Assembly (NCBI GenBank): GCA_035633755.1
Contig: DASQEH010000013.1
Coordinates: 1 to 64,000, forward strand
From: DASQEH01 sp035633755
Lineage (GTDB): Bacteria; Actinomycetota; Actinomycetes; Propionibacteriales; Nocardioidaceae
Direction: 5' to 3'
DNA: 64,000 nt
In this document: piece by piece, positions 49,574 through 58,839 of the stretch
Position numbering within the stretch: position 1 is the stretch's first letter
Layout: the number at the start of each line of letters is the position of its first letter
The notes under the pieces: generated by a model
Seen by the model: only the letters and a program-made list of their open reading frames with translations
The model's database searches: none
Told to the model about the DNA's origin: nothing
Position numbers and translations under genes: made by a program

Positions 49574-51436
49574 TTAGCCGATGACGGAGTCGACGTAGCA
49601 CCATCGCCACGCCTCGCCGGGCTCGACGCTGCGGACGACTGGATGATGGACCTCGTCGAAGTGAGCGGTCGCGTGCTTGCCGATGGACGAGTCGCAGCAT
49701 CCGACGTGGCCGCAGGTCATGCACATCCGCAGGTGCACCCAGCGCTGACCGTCCTTCAGGCACTCCTCGCACCCGTCCGGCGTGCGTGGCGACGGCGTCT
49801 CCGGGACCTGCTCAATGTGGTCACAGGCTTCGTGGGTCTTCGGCGGTGTCAAGTCTGACTCCCGTGCCTCTCGTGTCCATGACTGGCCCAGGTCGAGCAC
49901 AGTCTCCTCGATGTCGATTGCCGCGACGACCCGGCGCAGGATGTCGTCCGGGACGGCGCCCTGGTCCCGCAGGCGGATAAGCTCCTGGCGTTCTGCCGAG
50001 ATCATCTCGATTCGAAGCCTGGCATAGGCCTCGCTGGGCGTCTCGTCGCCGCCTCCGATACGTTCCCACATCGAGTCGGAGCGCTCCTGGCTTCGCCTCC
50101 GTACACGCTGGACGACCTCGTCTCGGTCGTCGTCCGTCACCAACTCGTCGAGCCGGGCGAGGCCCGCGGCGGCGGCGCGCTGCTGGACACTGGCAGCTTG
50201 GAGTGCGTCCTCGGCGGGGTCCGGGCCGACGACACCCAGGTGCCGCAGCACCCAAGGCAGCGTCGAGCCCTGGATGAGGAGGGTCACCCCGACCACGACC
50301 ATGGCGATGAGGATCAGGACTTCGCGATGCTCGATGTCGGTAGGCAGCACGAAGGCGGCCGCCAGCGTGACGACGCCCCGCATGCCGGCCCACGAGATCG
50401 CCGCCGGGTGAGTCCACGGCGGGATCGGGTCCTTGGCCCGGATGGACGGGATCAGTCGGGGCAGGTAGGTCGCAGGGAAGACCCAGAGCGGCCGGAACAG
50501 CATCACCGTGAGAGTGACGAGGACACATGCCGAAAGGATGGTCGAAGCCGGCAGGTCGCTCTCACTGGCGCGGGAAAGAATTTGTCGGACTTGAAGTCCG
50601 ATGAGCAGGAACACGGTGTTCTCGAGCAGGAACTCGACGGTTCTCCAGTTGGTGCGCTCGAACAACCGTGACGACGCCGACTGCAACAGGTGGGACTTAT
50701 GACCCAGAAGCAGCCCGGTGACAACGACGGACAGCACACCAGAGAAATGGAGCGCCTCTGCGGAGAGGTACGCAATGAAGGGCGTGATGATGGACACCGC
50801 GGTGTCGATGATCTCGTCCTTGATCTGAACGCGGACCTTGCCCGTCACCACCGCGACGACCACACCGATGACGATGCCTCCGACCGCCGTCAGCACGAAG
50901 TCGAGCCCGATCTCGAACACGGACACCGAGCCGCTGAGCGCCGCGATCGCAGAGCGCAGGGCGACCAGAGCAGTCGCGTCGTTGACAAGGCTCTCGCCCT
51001 GCAGGATGGTGACGACCCGGCGGGGCATGCCCACCCGTCGAGCGATCGCCGTCGCGGCGACGGCGTCGGGTGGCGCGACCACAGCACCAAGTGCGAAGGC
51101 TGCAGCCGGCTCGACCGGCAGGAGATACCAGACCACCAGGCCGACGACTGCCGTGTTGGCGACCACCAGGCCAACGGACAGCAGCACGATCGGCCTGGCG
51201 TGCCGGCGGAAGTCGACCAGCGACGTATTGAGGGCGGCGGCGTACAGCAGCGGTGGCAGGAAGCCGAGCAGGACCAGCTCGGGGGTCAGCTGCACATCAG
51301 GGACTCCCGGCACGTAGGAGCCGATGACCCCCACCACCGTGAGCAGCAGCGGTGCAGGCAACGGCAGCCGGCGCGACATCGCCGTGACGAACGTGACGAC
51401 GGCGATGAGCGCCACTATTCCCACGGCAATGTGCAC
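49574..51436 (-). CDS. Na+/H+ antiporter fused to a UBP-type zinc finger
   Basis: 620 residues from the GTG at 51436, which has GACACT 6 nt upstream; an ATG at 51457 would add 7. The CPA1-type exchanger has about 12 helices, with APPDAVAATAIARRVGMPRR and LVNDATALVALRSAIAALSG holding the ion-binding Asp residues. After a helical linker the last 75 residues form a ZnF-UBP domain: DGCEECLKDGQRWVHLRMCM then TCGHVGCCDSSIGKHATAHF. In eukaryotes this finger binds ubiquitin C-termini; in bacteria its ligand is unknown. Cytosolic regulation of transport is an inference. Confidence 0.9.
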   Translation of the reverse strand: MHIAVGIVALIAVVTFVTAMSRRLPLPAPLLLTVVGVIGSYVPGVPDVQLTPELVLLGFLPPLLYAAALNTSLVDFRRHARPIVLLSVGLVVANTAVVGLVVWYLLPVEPAAAFALGAVVAPPDAVAATAIARRVGMPRRVVTILQGESLVNDATALVALRSAIAALSGSVSVFEIGLDFVLTAVGGIVIGVVVAVVTGKVRVQIKDEIIDTAVSIITPFIAYLSAEALHFSGVLSVVVTGLLLGHKSHLLQSASSRLFERTNWRTVEFLLENTVFLLIGLQVRQILSRASESDLPASTILSACVLVTLTVMLFRPLWVFPATYLPRLIPSIRAKDPIPPWTHPAAISWAGMRGVVTLAAAFVLPTDIEHREVLILIAMVVVGVTLLIQGSTLPWVLRHLGVVGPDPAEDALQAASVQQRAAAAGLARLDELVTDDDRDEVVQRVRRRSQERSDSMWERIGGGDETPSEAYARLRIEMISAERQELIRLRDQGAVPDDILRRVVAAIDIEETVLDLGQSWTREARESDLTPPKTHEACDHIEQVPETPSPRTPDGCEECLKDGQRWVHLRMCMTCGHVGCCDSSIGKHATAHFDEVHHPVVRSVEPGEAWRWCYVDSVIG

Positions 51437-51561
51437 CGAGCAAGTGTCCCAGCCCATCCAAATTGCATGTGCAGCTTCGCCGACACGCCACTTCTAGCCG
51501 CTTCCCGGGGATCTCGCTCTGTTTGGGTCGACACGCTGAGCGCCCCTCCCACCGCGTGCGA

Positions 51562-51567
51562 CAAGAT
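51562..51567 (+). promoter_or_regulatory. -10-like element of the CocE-type gene
   Basis: CAAGAT lies 6 nt before the ATG at 51574 without a ribosome-binding site between; a weaker match to the leaderless pattern. Confidence 0.35.
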
Positions 51568-51573
51568 GCCGTC

Positions 51574-53538
51574 ATGTCCGTCCCCACCCAGCACCCCAAT
51601 GTCGTCGAGACGCGCATCTCCATGGATGACGGGGTCGAGCTCGCCGCCACGCTGTACCTCCCCCACCCCGCCCGAGGCCCGCAGCCCTGCATCCTCGAAG
51701 CGCTGCCCTATCGCAAGGACGACCTGACGTCGTCCTACCGCCCGGACTACGTCCGGCTTCGGGACGAGTACGGCTACGCGGTGTGCCGGCTGGACCTGCG
51801 GGGAACCGGGTCATCGGGCGGGACGGCCACCGACGAGTACCCGCGTCGCGAGCAACAGGATCTGGCGGCGGTGCTCAGCTGGCTCGCCGGCCAGAACTGG
51901 TGCACCGGCAAGCTCGGCATGTACGGCACCTCGTACTCCGGGTTCAACTCCCTGCAGATGGCCTGTGAGCGGCCACCGGAGCTGCGCGCAGTGATCGCCA
52001 TCTATGCCACCGACGACCGCTACACCGACGACGTGCATTACCGGGGTGGCGCCTTGAAGTTCCTCGACCTGGTGGACTACAACCACTACGTCACCGCGAT
52101 GAATGCCCTTCCCCCCGTTCCAGCGATCTGGGGCGACGGCTGGCGCAGGGAGTGGCGCAGCAGGATCGAGGCCAGCGAGCCCTGGCTGCTGACCTGGATG
52201 CGCGAGCAGGCAGACGGCGCGTACTGGCGGCACGGCTCGGTTCGGCCCGACTACGGGCGCATCGCCTGCCCGACGATGATCGTCGCCGGCTGGGCCGACG
52301 GCTACCGCAACAACTCCTTCCGGATGATCGAAGCGCTGCGAGATCACGGCGTACCGCACCAGCTCCTGGCCGGGCCATGGGCACACGCCTCCACCGAACT
52401 GGCGCTCCCGGGACCACGGATCGACCTGGTCGTCGAGATGGCCGCCTGGTGGGACCGGTGGCTGCGCGGGGTCGACAACGGGGCGGGGACGCCATCGGAC
52501 GCACCGGCCCCCACCGCAGACGAGCCGAACGTGACCGTCTTCGTGCGGTCCTCGACTCGACCCGAGCCGGACCTGGACAGCTCCGCAGGCGAGTGGATAC
52601 GTGAGCAGTGGCCGAGCCCGCGGTCGAGCCTGTCGGTACAGCACCTCGACGCTCGAGCCCCGTACCTGGTGCGTCCGTCCGTGGGCGTCGACGCATGGAT
52701 CGACTGCGCGGGACACCTCCCGTACGGCCAGAGCCTCGACCAGCGCTACGACGACGCGGCATCACTGACGTGGGAGTGGGAGGCGGACGAGCGCACGCTG
52801 ATGGGACACCCGACGGCCGAGCTGCAGGTCAGTGCAGACGCTGCGGTCGCGTCATGCTCGGTCAAGCTGTGCGACGTGTTCCCCGACGGCACGTCGTCGC
52901 TCGTCAGCCGCGGGTCGCTCAACCTCACCCACCGGAGCTCTCACGCTGCGCCACAGCCCTTGGTCGCAGGCGAGGCTTACTCGGTCACGATCGAGCTCGA
53001 CGCTTGCGCCTACCGCTTCGATGCCGGTCACCGCCTGAGGTTGTCTGTTGCTGGAGCGGACTGGCCCAACACGGCCGCTCCACCGGCTCCAGTGACCATG
53101 ACCATCCACGGCGGTACGTTGACGCTGCCGCTGTGGGAGGGGCCGTCCCCGCATGAGGCTCCGCGGCTTCACGACGGTGCTACGACCTCCGGGGAGGACC
53201 CGAGCGTGACCTGGCGGGTGGAGCGTGATGTGCTGGCACGCCAGACGTCCTGCGTCGTCGACCACGGATCGACCTACGAAGCTCCCTACGACGCCACTGT
53301 CCGTGAGCACTACAGCGGACGCGTACGGGTCGACGACCGAACCTTCGAACAACGAGCTGAGGCGTCCGCGGAGTACGCGATCACCTGGCCCGAGACGTCG
53401 GTGTCGAGCACGGCCACCCTCGACCTGCGCGCCGACGCAGCCTCCTACGACGTCAGCATCGCCCTCACCACCCGCGAGAACGGCGTGGTCGTCGGCACGC
53501 GCAACTGGCACGAGCAGATCCCGCGCCACCTTGCGTGA
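51574..53538 (+). CDS. CocE/NonD-family (X-Pro dipeptidyl-peptidase S15) hydrolase
   Basis: 654 residues from the ATG at 51574. An alpha/beta-hydrolase domain has nucleophile Ser120 in GKLGMYGTSYSGF, Asp in VAGWADGYRNNSF and His in LAGPWAHASTEL; a helical cap and a C-terminal jelly-roll domain (about 400-654; DAGHRLRLSVAGADWPNTA) match CocE and glutaryl-acylase relatives. These enzymes hydrolyse esters or amides such as cocaine or acylated peptides. No signal peptide, so cytosolic. It converges (4 bp gap) on the Rieske oxygenase gene and may process the same imported substrate. Confidence 0.88.
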   Translation: MSVPTQHPNVVETRISMDDGVELAATLYLPHPARGPQPCILEALPYRKDDLTSSYRPDYVRLRDEYGYAVCRLDLRGTGSSGGTATDEYPRREQQDLAAVLSWLAGQNWCTGKLGMYGTSYSGFNSLQMACERPPELRAVIAIYATDDRYTDDVHYRGGALKFLDLVDYNHYVTAMNALPPVPAIWGDGWRREWRSRIEASEPWLLTWMREQADGAYWRHGSVRPDYGRIACPTMIVAGWADGYRNNSFRMIEALRDHGVPHQLLAGPWAHASTELALPGPRIDLVVEMAAWWDRWLRGVDNGAGTPSDAPAPTADEPNVTVFVRSSTRPEPDLDSSAGEWIREQWPSPRSSLSVQHLDARAPYLVRPSVGVDAWIDCAGHLPYGQSLDQRYDDAASLTWEWEADERTLMGHPTAELQVSADAAVASCSVKLCDVFPDGTSSLVSRGSLNLTHRSSHAAPQPLVAGEAYSVTIELDACAYRFDAGHRLRLSVAGADWPNTAAPPAPVTMTIHGGTLTLPLWEGPSPHEAPRLHDGATTSGEDPSVTWRVERDVLARQTSCVVDHGSTYEAPYDATVREHYSGRVRVDDRTFEQRAEASAEYAITWPETSVSSTATLDLRADAASYDVSIALTTRENGVVVGTRNWHEQIPRHLA

Positions 53539-53542
53539 GCGG

Positions 53543-54805
53543 TCAGGACGCGTCCAGGGAGACCAGGTCATGGAGCGGCCGACCGAGATAGGCACGCGCC
53601 ACCATGGTCACGAACTGATGCACTGCATCCTCGCGCGGCGAGAAAACCCCTGGCTTGAAGTGCGGCGACGACAACCCCCGCTGCACCGACTCGCATGCGC
53701 TCCAGTCCTGTCGGTTCGTGATGTCCCAGAACTCCACGGCGTATGACGGGTCCACGTCGGCGCCGCCCGTGGGCGACCGCGGGAAGTACCAGGAGCACTC
53801 CACCCACGTCCGGTCCGGTGCCAGCGGCAGCATCCGGTGCGCCATCACGTAGTCGGGGTGCGCCGAGATCAGCAGGTTCGGAAAGAGCCCCACGTACTCG
53901 ACGGCCCTCGGGTCGACCCCGGCGATCGGAACTCCCGGGGACTTCCCGCTTATCGACATGGTTTGCATCCCGTCGCGCAGCACCATCGACCCGCCGACCC
54001 AAGCCCCCGGCATGACGTAGTTCTCGCCGGAGGTGGGAGGGGTCACCTGGCAGAGCTCCGGGTGGATGAGCGGGCAGTGGTAGCACTCGTGGTAGTTCTC
54101 AGCGATGACCTTCCAGTTCGCGGCCACCTCGTAGCTGTGCCGTTCCCCGAGCACCAGCGAGTGCGGAGCGTACGGTGCCACCAGTCGGTCGAGGTCGCCC
54201 AGATACGTCGAGAAGTCGACAACTCCGGGCGCCTCGAGCGATGTGGCCGCGTGCACGAAGACCCAGCCCTGCCATCGCTCGACCGGGAGCTCCACCAAGG
54301 CGTGGTCGCCGGCGTCGAAGCCCGGCACCTCCCTGTAGCCGGGCGCCGCGCGCAACGACCCATCGAGGTCGTACGACCATGCGTGGTAGGGACACACGAT
54401 CGACTGCTTGGCGGCTATCTCGCCCTCGCCCAGGAGCTCGTGCGCGCGGTGCCGACAGGTGTTGGCGAAGGCGCGGAGCTTATCCCCGGACCACGTGAGC
54501 AGGACGTTCACGTCACCGACGACCAGCGCCCTCTGGGTCACGTCCCGCTGTGAGCCGTCGGTGAGACCACGCAGGTCAGCGTCGCGTCCCACGCAGGTCC
54601 AGGTGCCGGCGAACAGGTTGCGCTGCTCCCACGCGAACACTGCGGGGCTCGTGTAGGCCGGCCCCGGCAGCATTCGCGACTGCCCGAAAGGCTGCAGCAC
54701 GGCGTCCAGGGAACCGCCTGCTCCGGGGACCGTCTCCAGCCAGCTCAGCGGCAGCCGCGGACCGTCCGACGCCGTACGGTCGCGTCCGTGCAGAACGTCA
54801 GTCAT
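53543..54805 (-). CDS. Rieske non-heme iron oxygenase, alpha subunit (first)
   Basis: 420 residues. The Rieske [2Fe-2S] ligands are in FANTCRHRAHELLGEG (CxH) and SIVCPYHAWSYDLDG (CxxH). The mononuclear iron site is NWKVIAENYHECYHCPLIHP (bridging Glu/Asp region and two His). This NWKV-ENYxECYHC pattern is typical of oxygenases acting on quaternary amines (glycine betaine, carnitine, stachydrine) as well as aromatic acids. No reductase gene is in the cluster. It is divergent from the TetR gene by 28 bp. Confidence 0.88.
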   Translation of the reverse strand: MTDVLHGRDRTASDGPRLPLSWLETVPGAGGSLDAVLQPFGQSRMLPGPAYTSPAVFAWEQRNLFAGTWTCVGRDADLRGLTDGSQRDVTQRALVVGDVNVLLTWSGDKLRAFANTCRHRAHELLGEGEIAAKQSIVCPYHAWSYDLDGSLRAAPGYREVPGFDAGDHALVELPVERWQGWVFVHAATSLEAPGVVDFSTYLGDLDRLVAPYAPHSLVLGERHSYEVAANWKVIAENYHECYHCPLIHPELCQVTPPTSGENYVMPGAWVGGSMVLRDGMQTMSISGKSPGVPIAGVDPRAVEYVGLFPNLLISAHPDYVMAHRMLPLAPDRTWVECSWYFPRSPTGGADVDPSYAVEFWDITNRQDWSACESVQRGLSSPHFKPGVFSPREDAVHQFVTMVARAYLGRPLHDLVSLDAS

Positions 54806-54820
54806 CGCTGCGCCTCCCGA

Positions 54821-54826
54821 TAGTGT
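54821..54826 (+). promoter_or_regulatory. -10 element of the TetR gene
   Basis: TAGTGT lies 7 nt before the tetR-family ATG at 54834 in a 28-bp divergent gap. Leaderless pattern; the same hexamer precedes rsgA. Confidence 0.5.
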
Positions 54827-54833
54827 CTGGGCA

Positions 54834-55433
54834 ATGGTTCGGCAGAAGGTCGAAGTGCGCCGCGAGGAGATCTTGCGGGCGACGATCCGCGAGATCGAGG
54901 CCCGCGGGATGGCGACTGTGCGGGTCGGTGACGTGGCCTCGTCGTTGGGCGTCAGCTCGGGGCTGGTGTTCTACCACTTCGCCACCAAGGACGGGCTGCT
55001 CGTCGAGGCCCTCGAGTATGCAGTGGACCGCGACCTCAACCGGCTCGACAAGGCCCGGGCGACGGGAGCCAACGCCACCGAACGTCTGAAGCGCATCCTG
55101 TCCTCGTACGGCCCGACCGGGACCGCGTCGGGCTGGACCTTGTGGATCGACGCCTGGGCCACAGCCCAGCGCGAGCCGAGCATCCGGCAGGCTCTGACCC
55201 GCCTCGACGACCGGTGGCGAAGCGCCCTGGTCGTCGCCATCGAGGAAGGCGTCGACGCCGGGGAGTTCGTCTGCTCTTCTCCACCGGACTCCGTGGCCCG
55301 TATCGGCGCGCTTCTGGACGGCCTGTCGGTCGCCGTGCTCGTCTATGAGAGTGTCTCGCGGGCGGAGCTTCGGCGCTGGGTCCGTGAGGCGGCAGCGGCC
55401 GAGCTCGGTCTGGCACCAACAGCCCTGGCGTGA
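54834..55433 (+). CDS. TetR/AcrR-family transcriptional regulator
   Basis: 199 residues. The N-terminal helix-turn-helix is clear: TVRVGDVASSLGVSSGLVFY then HFATKDGLLVEALEYA. The C-terminal ligand domain has TASGWTLWIDAWATAQREPS, close to BetI-like and related TetR_C families. BetI-type regulators often sense choline or similar amines, which would suit the neighbouring Rieske and sarcosine-oxidase-like genes. A perfect palindrome at 57772-57791 is its most likely operator. It is divergent from the first Rieske gene. Confidence 0.9.
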   Translation: MVRQKVEVRREEILRATIREIEARGMATVRVGDVASSLGVSSGLVFYHFATKDGLLVEALEYAVDRDLNRLDKARATGANATERLKRILSSYGPTGTASGWTLWIDAWATAQREPSIRQALTRLDDRWRSALVVAIEEGVDAGEFVCSSPPDSVARIGALLDGLSVAVLVYESVSRAELRRWVREAAAAELGLAPTALA

Positions 55434-55461
55434 GCGTACGGCCGTCAGCCGGGTCCCCACC

Positions 55462-56625
55462 TCACATCCTCCACTGCAGCGGTGCGTCCGGGTCCATGAG
55501 GGCGGGGCGGTCCAGCCGGAACGGCTCGATGTCGAAGGACGTGTCGCCGGTGGAGGCGAGCTCGGCCAGCATCCTGCCGAGCGTGGGTGCGAACTTGAAG
55601 CCATGAGCGGCTCCCATGCCGACGAGGACCGCCTCGTGACCTGGCACGGGCCCGAGCACGAAGTCACGGTCCGGCGTGAGGGTGTACAGGCACGTCAGCG
55701 ACCGGACCGGCGAGCCTGAGCCGGGCAACGTCCGTGCCATGAAGGCAGCGAGCTCGTCGACCCGTGCGGGGTCGGGGTCGAACGAGCGGCCGTCACCGGT
55801 CACGACAGCGCCGCCGCAGTCCTGGGCGGCCTTGACCGTCGCCTCCCCGTAGCTCGGGAACCCGTAGTAGCAGGGCTCGTCCATCCAGATCCACAGGGGT
55901 AGCCGCCCCGGCTGGAACGGCTCGGCGTCGGCAGGCGAGAAGTACGTCACCTGCTCGAGCGTGACGGTGAGCGGGACAGCCCAGTCCAGCCCGGCGAGCA
56001 CGTCATTGGTCCAGGCATCCGCGCAGACGACCAGGCGGCGGCACAGGTACGTCTCGTCGGCGGTGCTGACCTCGACTCCGTCCGCGCCGTGGTCCCGGAC
56101 GGAGATCACCGGAGACTCGTCACGCAGGTCGGCGCCGTAGCGACGCGCCATGCTCTGCATCGTCGCGGTCCCGCGGCCGGCCGGAACGATGGACCCGCGA
56201 GCCTGGTACAGGGCGGTGGTGTCGTCGGGCACGACGAACTGTGGCCATCGATCGGCCACCTCAGCCGGTCCGAGGACCTCGAACTCGACGCCGCGGGCCG
56301 CCATCGAGTCGATGTAGTCGCTGGACGAGGTCGCGGCGCCGGGCGGAAACAGGTCGAGCCCACCGACTGTCGTCACGAGCGTGGTGCCGCTGTCGGACTC
56401 CAGCGCCCCCCAGTCGTCGTAGGCGTCGAACGTCAGGCTGACGTAGTGGGGGGTGTGATAGCTGTGCCGCAGTATTCGCGACGTGTCATGGGAGGCGCCG
56501 CGCACGTGGCCGAGCGCGAAGCGCTCGAGCCCGAGGACGCTGTGACCCTGCTTGGCCAGGTTGTATGCCGTCGCGCTGCCGAGCGCACCCAGCCCCACTA
56601 CGACGTACTCGACGGACGTGCTCAT
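55462..56625 (-). CDS. Sarcosine oxidase / N-methyltryptophan oxidase-like flavoenzyme
   Basis: 387 residues from the ATG inside a 4-nt overlap. The FAD motif is VVVGLGALGSATAYNLAKQG, followed by GASHDTSRILRHSY as in monomeric sarcosine oxidase. Cys312 in LTCLYTLTPDRDFVLGPVPG aligns with the residue that binds FAD covalently in MSOX, and GAAHGFKFAPTLG is also conserved. These enzymes oxidatively remove N-methyl groups (sarcosine, N-methyl amino acids), giving formaldehyde and peroxide. It is co-translated with the second Rieske oxygenase, a sensible pair for stepwise N-demethylation. Exact substrate unknown. Confidence 0.88.
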   Translation of the reverse strand: MSTSVEYVVVGLGALGSATAYNLAKQGHSVLGLERFALGHVRGASHDTSRILRHSYHTPHYVSLTFDAYDDWGALESDSGTTLVTTVGGLDLFPPGAATSSSDYIDSMAARGVEFEVLGPAEVADRWPQFVVPDDTTALYQARGSIVPAGRGTATMQSMARRYGADLRDESPVISVRDHGADGVEVSTADETYLCRRLVVCADAWTNDVLAGLDWAVPLTVTLEQVTYFSPADAEPFQPGRLPLWIWMDEPCYYGFPSYGEATVKAAQDCGGAVVTGDGRSFDPDPARVDELAAFMARTLPGSGSPVRSLTCLYTLTPDRDFVLGPVPGHEAVLVGMGAAHGFKFAPTLGRMLAELASTGDTSFDIEPFRLDRPALMDPDAPLQWRM

Positions 56626-57746
56626 CGGTTCTCCCCAGCCTGCAATCGGGGCAGGAGCCAGCGCCGGATGTCGGCGGCCAGGTCCTCCATCGGGGCGAAC
56701 CAGCCCTGCTGGTAGGCGCGCGAGCTCATCCCCCGCTGCACCGACTCGCACACCGCCCAGTCCTGGCGGTTGACGAGGTCCCACAGGTCGCCGGCGTCGT
56801 CGGGGTTGAAGTCGGGTGAGGCCACCTCCGCCGGGTCGAACAGCAGCTCACACACCACACGCGTCCTGTCGACGGCTTGCGGCCACAAGGTGAAGGCCGC
56901 GACATGCTCCGCGGAACAGGACAGCCACAGGTTCGGATGCAGGAGCGCGCCCTTGTGCCGGCTCCGCTCGGCGTCGTCAAGGCTGGCGAAGGGCTGCCGG
57001 TTGCTCGTCCCCGACATGGTGAACGTCCAGGCGCCTGCCCGGTGGGGGACACCGGCGTCCCAGTCGATGTCGGTCCCTCCCCCGCCGAATGCCGGCACCA
57101 GCCTGGTGAGCTCCGGATGCACCGGTCCGCAGTGGTAGCACTCGTTGTAGTTCTCGGACAGCACCTTGTAGTTCGCCGCCACGTCGTAGACGAAGCGGCG
57201 ACCGACCGCCAGCTCTGCCAGCGGGTAGTGCTTCACGCCGGCCACGGACTCGGCGATCTCGTCGTTGAGGGCGGCCGCGCTACTCGGGGTGAGGTGCACG
57301 AAGCAGAACCCACCCCAGGAAGCCACGGCCACAGGCACCAGGCCGTACTGCGTCTTGTCGAAGTCGCTCACGTCGGCCGTGTGCGGCGCCTTGATGAGCG
57401 CGCCGGTGAGATCGTACGTCCAGGAGTGGTAGGGGCAGCGCAGCGCACCGACGGCACAAGGAGCTGGCAGGCTCCCGTCGGGAGGTACCGGCACGACCTG
57501 CGAGCCGCGATGGCGGCACACGTTGTACGCACCGTGCAGTGCGCCGGCGGAATCGGAGGTGAGCAGCACGGACTCGCCCGCGACGTCGACGACGGCGAGC
57601 CGTCGCGGCCGGTCGAGGACGAGCGCGTCGATGCGCCCGACGCAGAACCACGACGCGTACAGGACCGAGTCCCGCTCATGCACCCAGTGGTCGGGATCGA
57701 CGTACATCGACTTGGGCAGGGCGGGCTGGAGGACATTCTGGCTCAT
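56622..57746 (-). CDS. Rieske non-heme iron oxygenase, alpha subunit (second)
   Basis: 374 residues from the ATG at 57746 with GAGAGGCGG upstream; a TTG two codons earlier is possible. Rieske ligands are in AYNVCRHRGSQVV and LRCPYHSWTYDLTG; the catalytic iron site is NYKVLSENYNECYHCGPVHP. It is a paralogue of the oxygenase at 53.5 kb but clearly diverged, so the two probably act on different steps or substrates. It overlaps the downstream flavoenzyme by 4 nt. A perfect palindromic operator lies 26-45 bp upstream. Confidence 0.88.
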   Translation of the reverse strand: MSQNVLQPALPKSMYVDPDHWVHERDSVLYASWFCVGRIDALVLDRPRRLAVVDVAGESVLLTSDSAGALHGAYNVCRHRGSQVVPVPPDGSLPAPCAVGALRCPYHSWTYDLTGALIKAPHTADVSDFDKTQYGLVPVAVASWGGFCFVHLTPSSAAALNDEIAESVAGVKHYPLAELAVGRRFVYDVAANYKVLSENYNECYHCGPVHPELTRLVPAFGGGGTDIDWDAGVPHRAGAWTFTMSGTSNRQPFASLDDAERSRHKGALLHPNLWLSCSAEHVAAFTLWPQAVDRTRVVCELLFDPAEVASPDFNPDDAGDLWDLVNRQDWAVCESVQRGMSSRAYQQGWFAPMEDLAADIRRWLLPRLQAGENR

Positions 57747-57771
57747 CGGCAACCGCCTCTCGACCTCGGCT

Positions 57772-57791
57772 TACTGACTCATCAGTCAGTA
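57772..57791. promoter_or_regulatory. Perfect palindromic TetR-type operator
   Basis: TACTGACTCATCAGTCAGTA has two perfect 8-bp arms and a 4-bp spacer. It sits 26 bp upstream of the second Rieske gene and just past the end of the ABC operon, where a repressor would control the Rieske-flavoenzyme pair. Size and symmetry match TetR-family sites. Binding by the TetR protein at 54.8 kb is inferred. Confidence 0.7.
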
Positions 57792-57795
57792 CAGA

Positions 57796-58839
57796 CTACT
57801 CGGCCAGCCAGCAGGCCGCACGGTGTCCGCCCGTTGCCGGCAGCACGTTGAGGGGAGAGCCCACGCAGTCGTCGGCGATGCCGTGAGCGGCAGCGGTGCC
57901 GTCGGCCAGCGCCGGGCAGCGGGGATGGAATCGGCAACCCGTCGGGATTCTCGATGGGTCCGGGGTCTCCCCCCGGAGGACGACCGGCTCGATCTGGTCG
58001 ATCTCGGGAACCACGGACAGCAGTGCCCGCGTGTAGGGATGCCGTGGCGACTGCAGGACCTCTTCGGTCGTGCCGACCTCGACGATCCGACCGAGGTACA
58101 TCACTGCGATCCGATCAGCGATGTTCCATGCGAGCCCGAGGTCGTGGGTGACCACCAGGACGGATAGCCCCAGGTCGTCGCGAAGCTTGAGCAGCAGCGC
58201 GAGGATCTCGCCCCGGATCGACGCGTCGAGGCTGGACACCGGCTCGTCGGCGATGATGACCTTCGGCTCGAGGGCGAGAGCGCCGGCGATGACCACCCGC
58301 TGTCGCTGACCACCGGAGAGCTCGTGCGGGTAGGTGAGGAAGAAGCGCTCCGGTGGCCGCAGCCCCGCCTGACTGAGCGCCCGAGCGACGCGGCCCGGCT
58401 CGTCGTCCATGCGGTGCACCCGCGGCCCTTCTGCCACCGCCTCGTACACGGTATGGCGCGGGTTCAGAGCTCCCGTAGGGTCCTGCAGCACCAGCTGCAC
58501 CTCGCCGCGGTAGGCCTTCAACGCGCGACGGCGGTAGTCGAGCGCCTTGCCGAGGTAGCGCACCTCGCCGGACTCGGGGCGTTGCAGGCCGAGGATGGTC
58601 CGGGCCAGCGTCGTCTTGCCGCAACCGGACTCGCCGACCAGAGCCACGATCTCACCGCGGTTCACCGACAGGTTCACCCCGTCGACGGCCTTGGCGACTC
58701 CGCCGCGCCGGCCACGAAAGCTGACTCTGAGGTCCGCGATGTCGAGGACCGGCGCCTCGGCGGGCGACCCGGCCCTGTTGTCCAGAGCCTGGACACCCGT
58801 CACCTCACCGGTCGCTGGGACGTGGCTGGCGGGGCTCAT
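57796..58839 (-). CDS. Oligopeptide-type ABC transporter ATP-binding protein (OppF/DppF-like)
   Basis: 347 residues. Walker A is ALVGESGCGKTTLARTILGL, the Q-loop is VLQDPTGALNPRHTV, the signature is ELSGGQRQRVVIAGALAL, Walker B is VIIADEPVSSLD. The C-terminal oligopeptide-transporter extension has GCRFHPRCPALADG with two Cys. It overlaps the preceding ATPase gene by 4 nt and is the last of a five-gene operon (binding protein, two permeases, two ATPases). Confidence 0.92.
   Translation of the reverse strand: MSPASHVPATGEVTGVQALDNRAGSPAEAPVLDIADLRVSFRGRRGGVAKAVDGVNLSVNRGEIVALVGESGCGKTTLARTILGLQRPESGEVRYLGKALDYRRRALKAYRGEVQLVLQDPTGALNPRHTVYEAVAEGPRVHRMDDEPGRVARALSQAGLRPPERFFLTYPHELSGGQRQRVVIAGALALEPKVIIADEPVSSLDASIRGEILALLLKLRDDLGLSVLVVTHDLGLAWNIADRIAVMYLGRIVEVGTTEEVLQSPRHPYTRALLSVVPEIDQIEPVVLRGETPDPSRIPTGCRFHPRCPALADGTAAAHGIADDCVGSPLNVLPATGGHRAACWLAE

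Noticed and set aside
54780..54834. Second TetR operator in the divergent gap
   Set aside because: GTCAGTCATC resembles half of the palindrome but is simply the start codons of the Rieske gene read in reverse, and it has no symmetric partner.
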